Below, piece by piece: positions 1 to 7,900 of a stretch of DNA of 16,580 nucleotides. Position 1 is the stretch's first letter. Each line of letters starts with the position of its first letter. A model generated the notes under the pieces. That model ran no database searches. It was not told the DNA's origin and saw nothing but the letters and a program-made list of their open reading frames with translations. Made by a program: the position numbers and the translations under genes. The stretch comes from an uncultured Flavobacteriales bacterium (GTDB lineage: Bacteria; Bacteroidota; Bacteroidia; Palsa-965), in NCBI GenBank assembly GCA_946478675.1, contig CAMLEF010000063.1, positions 1 through 16,580 of the forward strand, in the 5' to 3' direction.

Positions 1-989
1 GTATTGATGTTTTCGCCGAGATTTTCCGCTTTGCCGAGCGAGCCGTCGCTGTTGATCGTCGCACGGTAAAGATCCGTAGCGCCGCGACCGCCGGGCATAT
101 CGCTGACGAAATACAACGTTTTGCCGTCGGGAGAAAGTGCGGGATGGCCCACGGAATATTCATCGCTGTTGATGGCGAGATTTTCTTCTTTCCATTCGCC
201 GTCCACGTTCGTCGCGCGGTAGATCTTCAGGTTGTTGATGCCTTTGCTGTCCTTGCGGAACTTGCGGTGGAAATAATTATTGCGCGTGAAGTACATCGTT
301 TTTCCGTCGGCGGTAAAGCAGGCCGGTCCTTCGTGGTAACGCGTGTTGACAGCGTGCGTGAGCGGCGCAACATTATTCAGCATTCCATCGGCATCACGAT
401 CGGCGACGTACAAATCGAGGAACGGCATATCGTTCCAGGTATGCACATTGCGCACGCTGACTTTATCGATGCGCGAAGAAGCGAACACGACTTTGTTGTT
501 CATGAACGCTGCGCCGAAATCCGACTCTGTAGTATTCGACATCAGGTCGTACACATAGAAGTACGGTTCCTGCTGCGTGAGCTTCTCGTAATAATCCGCG
601 TTGGAAGCATAGAGCTGCGCGCGCTTGTCATCACCGTTGAGCGCATAATATTTCGACATCCACTGCTGGCTTTCGGCGTATTTGCCGCCGGCACGCAAGG
701 CTTCCGCATAATGCAGCATCGACGAAGGCGTGGGATGCGCGCCGGTCGCTACTTTCTGGTACCACGTTTCGGAATTCGCCGGGTGGCCCATCAGGCGATA
801 GCAATCACCGAGGCGTTCGTACACGTGATCATTGCCTTTTTTCATCGCAGCGCGCGAATAGAAATCGGCGGCTTTGACGTAAGCGAGACGATCGAAATAT
901 TTATCGCCGCGTTTTTCCGCAAACGATTGCGAAAAGACCATGGTCGGCAGCAACACGAGCACCGAAGCGACGAAGAAGAGCTTTTTCAT
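1..989 (-). CDS. PorE-like TPR/PD40 periplasmic protein of the T9SS, C-terminal part missing (runs off left edge)
   Basis: The visible 329 codons start at ATG 987-989, preceded by an AAGAAGG-like ribosome site 4-5 nt upstream. The N-terminus (MKKLFFVASVLVLLPTMVFS) is a signal peptide with probable cleavage after VFS. Residues about 25-140 are helical and TPR-like (repeated Y/A/A patterns such as KAADFYSRAAMKKGN). From about residue 150 come PD40/beta-propeller blades, seen in ADGKTMYFTRNNY and SPDGKTLYFVSDMPGGRG. This order matches the family of P. gingivalis PorE (TPR, propeller, CRD, OmpA peptidoglycan-binding domain); the last two would lie beyond the edge and are not seen. Such proteins link the outer-membrane T9SS ring to peptidoglycan. 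The gene follows the porP/sprF-like gene by 19 bp, so the two are probably co-transcribed. No lipobox cysteine is seen, unlike PorE. A generic PD40/OmpA protein with no T9SS role is the alternative. Confidence 0.85.
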   Translation of the reverse strand, partial: MKKLFFVASVLVLLPTMVFSQSFAEKRGDKYFDRLAYVKAADFYSRAAMKKGNDHVYERLGDCYRLMGHPANSETWYQKVATGAHPTPSSMLHYAEALRAGGKYAESQQWMSKYYALNGDDKRAQLYASNADYYEKLTQQEPYFYVYDLMSNTTESDFGAAFMNNKVVFASSRIDKVSVRNVHTWNDMPFLDLYVADRDADGMLNNVAPLTHAVNTRYHEGPACFTADGKTMYFTRNNYFHRKFRKDSKGINNLKIYRATNVDGEWKEENLAINSDEYSVGHPALSPDGKTLYFVSDMPGGRGATDLYRATINSDGSLGKAENLGENIN

Positions 990-1008
990 TTTCCTTCTTT
1001 GAAAAAAA

Positions 1009-1944
1009 TTAGAAATAACGCGGTGAACGCAGCTTGTCCTGCTTGTTGAGAAAGTCGTAGCTGAGCATCACTTCCACGGTGCCGTTGTTCACGTTCTGCA
1101 GTCGCGTCGAAGTGTAGTCGTACGAAATGCCTGCACGGAACTGGCTGGAGAACTGGTAACCGGCCATGCCGTAGTAGCTGTCTTTGTAACGCATGCCGCC
1201 GCCAATCGAAAAGCGATCGCGCACGAGCAGTTCCAGCGTTGCATCAACAGACAACGGCGCGTTCTGCACCACTTTTACCTGCGCAGTCGGCTTCAGCTTC
1301 AGCTCGGAGGAAATCGGGATGACACCGCCGGCGATGAAGAACATGTGACGCAGTTCCATCACGGATGCCGTGTCGTTGCCGCTGCCGCCGAGATTGAATT
1401 TGTTCTGGATGAGTCGCGGCGCGCTGGCACCGACGTACCAGCGATCGTGATGCAGGTAAATGCCTGCGCCGAGGTTCGGGCGGATCACGCTTTCCATCGT
1501 GCTGCCGGTGAACGACGGATCATTCGCGGTGATCGTGTGCAGGTCGGCGATCTTCGGCTGGAACCAGTTGAGACCGGCTTTCAATCCGAAGCTCAATTTG
1601 ATCGTTTCCGTCAGTCGCACGCTGTACGAATAATCGGCGTAGAAGAACGTCTGGTTCAGCGGACCGATGCGATCGTTGACGACGGAAAATCCGACGCCCA
1701 TTTTACGATTGCGCAGCGGCGTGTGAATGGCTACCGTCTGCGTGGTCGGCGCCCCGTCGAGACCGACCCATTGCTGGCGATGAAGCGCGCTGATGTTCAA
1801 CACGTCGCGGCTGCCTGCATACGCCGGGTTGACGCTGAGCGTGTTGTACATGTAGTGCGTGAACTGCGGATCCTGCTGCGCGCTGAGCTGAGCTGCGGCG
1901 CCGGGCAGAAGAATGCCGATGAGAATATAGAGAAGTCGTTTCAT
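1009..1944 (-). CDS. PorP/SprF family type IX secretion system outer-membrane protein
   Basis: This 311-aa protein starts at ATG 1942-1944 and stops at TAA 1009-1011, the usual length for the family. The N-terminus MKRLLYILIGILLPGAAAQLSAQ is a signal peptide. It is followed directly by the family hallmark QDPQFTHYMYNTLSVNPAYA and then HRQQWVGLDGAP. The rest alternates beta strands with aromatic ends (for example ADYSYSVRLTETIKLSFGLKA and GGGMRYKDSYYGMAGYQF), as expected for an outer-membrane beta-barrel. Known family members (P. gingivalis PorP, F. johnsoniae SprF) help secrete or anchor T9SS substrates; SprF is needed for export of the SprB adhesin encoded just upstream of it. The same order occurs here: the giant adhesin ends 29 bp upstream, with no hairpin between them. 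The partnership with that adhesin is inferred from this order. Confidence 0.95.
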   Translation of the reverse strand: MKRLLYILIGILLPGAAAQLSAQQDPQFTHYMYNTLSVNPAYAGSRDVLNISALHRQQWVGLDGAPTTQTVAIHTPLRNRKMGVGFSVVNDRIGPLNQTFFYADYSYSVRLTETIKLSFGLKAGLNWFQPKIADLHTITANDPSFTGSTMESVIRPNLGAGIYLHHDRWYVGASAPRLIQNKFNLGGSGNDTASVMELRHMFFIAGGVIPISSELKLKPTAQVKVVQNAPLSVDATLELLVRDRFSIGGGMRYKDSYYGMAGYQFSSQFRAGISYDYTSTRLQNVNNGTVEVMLSYDFLNKQDKLRSPRYF

Positions 1945-1973
1945 TGCTTTCTGTTTTTTGATCCGTCGTTTAC

Positions 1974-4900
1974 TTATTTGCGATTGACGAAAATGTAACC
2001 GGAGATCGTTTTGCTGCCGTCGCCGAGATCGATCACGTAGAAGTACGTGCCTTCCGGAACTGTGCCGCTGCCCGTGCTGAGATCACCGCTGTTGGTGCCG
2101 TCCCAGCGTACCGTGTTGTTGTCGTAACCTGTTCCTTCATACACCAGGTTGCCCCAGCGGTTGAAGATGGTCACCTTGTTGTTCGGGTATGACGTGATGC
2201 CTTTGATCTCGAAAATGTCGTTGATGCCGTCACCGTTCGGCGAGAAGCCTGCCGGGATGTCGAGACCGCACGGATTCGGATCACAGCCGTTCAGCGGGTT
2301 GCTGCCACCGGCAAGCTCAGTTCCGTTAGAGAGACCGTCGCCATCGCAATCCAGCGCGTTCCATGCAGAGCCCGGAGTCATCGTCTGGCTCTGTACGAGA
2401 TAGCTGCACGGATCATTCGGGTTGGTATTATCCGTCACTTCCGTACCGTTGGCTACGCCGTCACCATCACAATCCGCTGCGCTCCATTCTCCGCCCTGCG
2501 GCAGGGTGATGCCGGAAGCAACATAGGAGCAGGGATCGTTCGGGTTGGTGCCATCGGCAACTTCCGTTCCGTTCGTTACACCATCACCGTCGCAATCGGC
2601 AGCGTTCCATGCGCCGCCTTGCGGGAGTGTGACGTTTCCGGAAACATAAGAACAAGGATCGTTGGAATTCGTGCCGTCGGTGATTTCAGTGCCGTTCGTA
2701 ACACCGTCGCCGTCGCAATCCGCAGCGCTCCATGCACCGCTCGGCGTGAGCGTAATGTTGGCAGCCACATACGAGCAAGGATCGTTCGGGTTCGTGCCGT
2801 CAACGATTTCCGTTCCGTTCGTTACACCATCACCATCGCAATCCACAGCGTTCCATGCGCCGCCCTGCGCCAGGGTAATGTCAGCAAGGACGAGTGAACA
2901 AGGATCGTTCGGGTTCGTGCCGTCGACTACTTCTGTTCCGTTGGTTACACCGTCACCATCGCAGTCCGCAGCGTTCCATGCGCCGCCTTGCGGAAGCGTG
3001 ATGTTTCCGGAAACATAAGAACAAGGATCGTTGGAATTCGTGCCGTCGGTGATTTCAGTGCCGTTCGTAACACCGTCGCCGTCGCAATCCGCAGCGCTCC
3101 ATGCACCGCTCGGCGTGAGCGTAATGTTGGCAGCCACATACGAGCAAGGATCGTTCGGGTTCGTGCCGTCAACGATTTCCGTTCCGTTCGTTACACCGTC
3201 ACCATCGCAATCTGCTGCGTTCCATGCACCGCCCTGCGCCAGGGTAATGTCGGCAAGAACGAGTGAGCAAGGATCGTTCGGATTGGTGCCGTCGACTACT
3301 TCCGTTCCGTTCGTTACGCCGTCACCATCGCAATCCGCTGCGTTCCATGCGCCGCCTTGCGGGAGTGTGACGTTTCCTGCGAGATACGAGCAAGGATCAT
3401 TCGGGTTCGTTCCATCAGCGTTCTCTACATAATCGGGAACACCGTCGCCATCCGAATCACAAGCCGAGAAGATGACCAGCACCGTATCGGAAGAGGAGGC
3501 GCAAACGCCGTTCGTGATCGTCCACGCAAAAGAATAAGTTCCGGGACCGAGGTTGGAGATCGCGGTAGACGCGGAAGAAGGAGAGCTGATCACGGCAGTA
3601 GTCGGGCCACTCATCTGCGTCCAAATGCCGGTTCCCGAAACAGGAACGTTTGCATTCAACGTTGCGGTAGTCGTACAAACCGCCTGGTCGGCGCCGGCTG
3701 CAGCAACCGTAGCCGGAGCGTCAACTGTAATCTGCACGGTGTCGACTGAAGAGAGACAAACGCCGTTGGAAATCGTCCATTGGAACACATACGTTCCTGC
3801 TGCAGTCAAACCGTTGACGGCCGTCACCGCCGAGCCCGGTGCAGCAATCATTGCAGTTGCGGGGCCGCTGATCTGCGTCCACTGTCCATTGCCGATTGCC
3901 GGTGTATTTCCGTTCAGCGTGGCATCTCCGGGGGCTGCGCAGACGGCTGTGTCGTTTCCTGCCAGCGCCGTAGTCGGCAGATCATACACAACAACCTGCA
4001 TCGTGTCGTTGCTTGCAGAGCACGGTGCGTTGTCGATCGTCCAGACGAAGGTGTACGTTCCGGCAACGAGGTTCGTCATCGGTGTCGTTTCCGAAGACGG
4101 TGTCGTAATCGTTGCAGTATTCGGACCGCTGAGCTGCGACCAGGTTCCTGTTCCAACCGCCGCGGCATTCGCGCTCATCGTGGCAGACGTTGCTGCGCAA
4201 AGCGATTGATCGGCTCCGGCGTTTGCAATCGTCGGCGGATCCATGACGCTGATCTGCATCGTGTCGCTGCTCGCAGAGCAAACGCCATGGGAGATCGTCC
4301 AGGCGAAGAGGTAAGTGCCGGAAGTCGTAAGCGCGGTTACAGTCGTTGTTTCAGAAGAAGCAGACGTGATCGTTGCAGCAGGACCGCTTACCTGTGTCCA
4401 GGCGCCTGCACCAACCGTTGCTGCGTTCGCCGTCATCGTGACGGAACCCGTCGTCGTGCAAACAGATTGATCGGCACCGGCAACAGCAGTCGTCGGCATT
4501 TCATCAAACGTTACGTTGACCGACGAGGAAGAAGCCGTGCACGGCGAATTCGCGATCGTCCACTCGAACGTGTAGGTTCCGTATGCGCTGACCGTAGCGG
4601 TTGCGGCAGGATCGTTGGCATTCGAGAACGTCGTTGTGCCGGGGCCGGCAGTTTGTGTCCACGTGCCGGTGCCGCTCGTAACAGTATTGCCCGCGAGTGT
4701 TGCAGCAAGACCGCAAATCGCCTGCGTTGCTCCTGCGTTCGAGATCGTCGGCAAGCTGCTCACGGCAACTGTTGTTGTTCCGACGCCGGAAGTACAACCG
4801 TTCGTCGTGACCGTGAGGCTGTAGGTGCCGGCATCAGCAGACGTTGCGCTGGCGATGACCGGGTTTTGTAACGAAGAAGAGAAGCTGTTCGGGCCCGTCC

Positions 4901-7900
4901 ATGCGTACGTCGCACCTGCTACGGCAGGCGTAGAGAAATTGATCGCGTTGTTTTCGCAGACCGGCGAGTTGCTGGAAACAACCGGCGTTGCAGGAGCAGT
5001 GTTCACGACTACAGCCGTTGTACCGACAGCAGAAGTGCAACCGGTCGTGGTAATGGTGAGGCTGTACGTACCGGACATTGCGGTCGTCGCGTTCGTGATC
5101 GACGGATTTTGCAACGAGGAGGAGAAGCTGTTCGGGCCTGTCCACGAATACGTGGCGCCAGCTACTGCAGCAGTCGAAAGGTTAATCGTATTGCCCGAGC
5201 AAACCGGTGAGTTGCTGGAAGCTGTCGGCGTTGCAGGCGTCGTGTTCACGACAACAGCAACTGTTCCGATGCCAGAAGAACATCCGTTCGTCGTAATCGT
5301 TACGCTGTACGTGCCGGACATCGCCGTCGTCGCGTTCGTGATCGCCGGGTTTTGAACAGATGAAGAGAAGCTGTTCGGGCCTGTCCACGAATAAGTCGCA
5401 CCTGCCACTGCGGGAGTAGAGAGGTTGATTGTGTTGCCCGTGCACACCGGTGAGTTGCTCGAAGGCGCAGGCGTTGCCGGTGTCGTGTTGACGACTACTG
5501 TTGTTGTTCCGACTGCAGATGAACATCCGTTCGTCGTGACCGTTACGCTGTACGTTCCGGACATTGCGGTCGTTGCGTTGCTGATCGTCGGGTTCTGAAC
5601 AGACGATGCGAAGCTGTTCGGGCCCGTCCACGAATACGTCGCGCCGGCTACTGCAGGAGTCGAAAGGTTGATCGTGTTACCCGAGCAAACCGGCGAGTTG
5701 CTGGAAGCTGTCGGCGTTGCAGGCGTCGTGTTCACGACAACAGCAACTGTTCCGATGCCAGAAGAACATCCGTTCGTCGCAACCGTTACGCTGTACGTTC
5801 CGGACATCGCCGTCGTCGCGTTAGTGATCGCCGGGTTTTGCAGCGATGAAGAGAAGCTGTTCGGGCCCGTCCACGAATACGTCGCTCCTGCTACTGCAGG
5901 AGTCGAAAGGTTGATCGTGTTGCCCGTGCAAACCGGCGAGTTGCTGGAAACGGAGGGCGTTGCAGGCGTTGCGTTCACGACAACCGCAGCTGTGCCGACA
6001 GCAGAAGTACATCCGTTCGTCGTAACCGTTACGCTGTACGTTCCGGACATCGCCGTCGTGGCGTTGGTGATCACCGGGTTCTGCACCGATGAAGAGAAGC
6101 TGTTCGGGCCCGTCCACGAATACGTTGCGCCCGCTACTGCAGCAGTCGAAAGGCTGATCGTGTTGCCCGAGCAAACCGGTGAGTTGCTGTTCGCGGTCGG
6201 CGTTGCGGGCGTCGTGTTGACGACAACTACCGTGGTGCCGATTCCGGAAGTACAACCGTTCGTCGTAACCGTGACGCTGTAAGTACCTGCCATTGCGGTC
6301 GCCGCATTGCTGATCACGGGGTTTTGTAAAGAAGAAGAGAAGCTGTTCGGTCCCGTCCACGAATACGTGGCGCCCGCTACTGCAGCAGTAGAGAAGTTGA
6401 TCGTGTTGCCCGTACAAACCGGCGAGTTGCTGGAAGCCGTCGGTGTTGCAGGTGTCGTGTTCACAACCACTGCGACCGTGCCGACTGCAGACGTACATCC
6501 GTTCGTCGTGATAGTAAGGCTGTACGTTCCCGACATCGCTGTCGTTGCGTTGGTAATCGCCGGATTTTGCAGCGCTGAAGCGAAACTGTTCGGACCGGTC
6601 CACGAATACGTTGCGCCGGCTACTGCTGTAGTCGAGAGGTTGATCGTATTGCCTGTGCACACCGGCGAATTGCTGAGCGGCGAAGGCGTTACAGGAGTTG
6701 AATTGACAACCACAGCAGTAGTGCCGACTGCGGAAGCACAACCGTTCGTCGTAACCGTTACGCTATACGTACCGGCCATAGCCGTCGTTGCATTGGTGAT
6801 CACCGGGTTCTGCACCGATGACGCGAAGCTGTTCGGTCCCGTCCAGGAATACGTTGCGCCGGCTACTGCAGGTGTAGAAAGATTGATCGTGTTGCCTGAA
6901 CAAACCGGTGAGTTGCTGCCGGCCGTCGGTGTTGCAGGCGTTGTGTTCACGACAACAACCGTGGTGCCGACGCCGGAAGTACATCCGTTCGTCGTAACCG
7001 TCACACTATAGGTGCCGGCCATTGCGGTCGTTGCGTTCGTGCGCGCCGGGTTCTGGATCGCGGAAGCGAAGGCAGAAGGTCCCGTCCAGCTGTATGTTGC
7101 ACCCGCGACTGCTGTAGTCGAAAGATTGATCGTGTTACCGGTGCAAACGGGTGTATTGCTCAACGGCGAAGGTGTTGCCGGTGTTGTATTCACGACAACA
7201 ACTGTGGTGCCTACGGCAGAAGTACATCCGTTCGCGGTCACCGTTACGCTGTACGTTCCGGCCATTGCGATCGTAGCGTTCACGCGTGTCGGGTTCTGCA
7301 ACGCGGATGAGAACGAAGAAGGTCCCGTCCACGAATACGTTGCGCCGGCTACTGCTGACGTTAAAAGATTGATCGTATTGCCTGAGCACACCGGCGAGTT
7401 GCTCGAAGGTGCAGGCGTTGCAGGCGTCGTGTTGACAGCTACAGTGGTCGTCATCGTAAAAGAGCACGTCGATGACGGCATGCTCACGACGCAGGTGTAC
7501 GTGCCCGCCATGGCTGCCGTCGCATTCGCGCGTGTCGGGTTGGCGGCAGAAGAAACAAATCCGCCGGGGCCCGTCCACGAATACGTTGCGACACTCGATG
7601 ACGGCGAGGAAGTAAAGCTGATCGTGCTGCCCGTACATACCGGCGAATTGCTGGCGATAGAAGGTGGTGAGCATGAAGCTGCGCTGATCGGTGTATTGGT
7701 GGTGCCGGGGACAGGGCAACCCGAACCGTCGAAGATGTCGGGGTTACTGCCGTTGCTCCAGGCATTGCCGGAAACGTTACCCGTTCCGAAAATATACGAG
7801 CGGTTGTTGATGATGTTGTCGCATTGCAGCACTACACAATCGGTAGTCGCCATCGCGCGGAATTTGATCTGCGTACTGTCGGTACCGAGCGAAGAATTAT

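Noticed and set aside
144..1049. 301-codon plus-strand frame
   Set aside because: It is antisense to the PorE-like gene, whose signal peptide, TPR and PD40 motifs are clear.
2259..3461. Regular 123-bp repeats as a possible CRISPR array
   Set aside because: The repeats are in frame, protein-coding and conserved across the full unit with no unique spacers.
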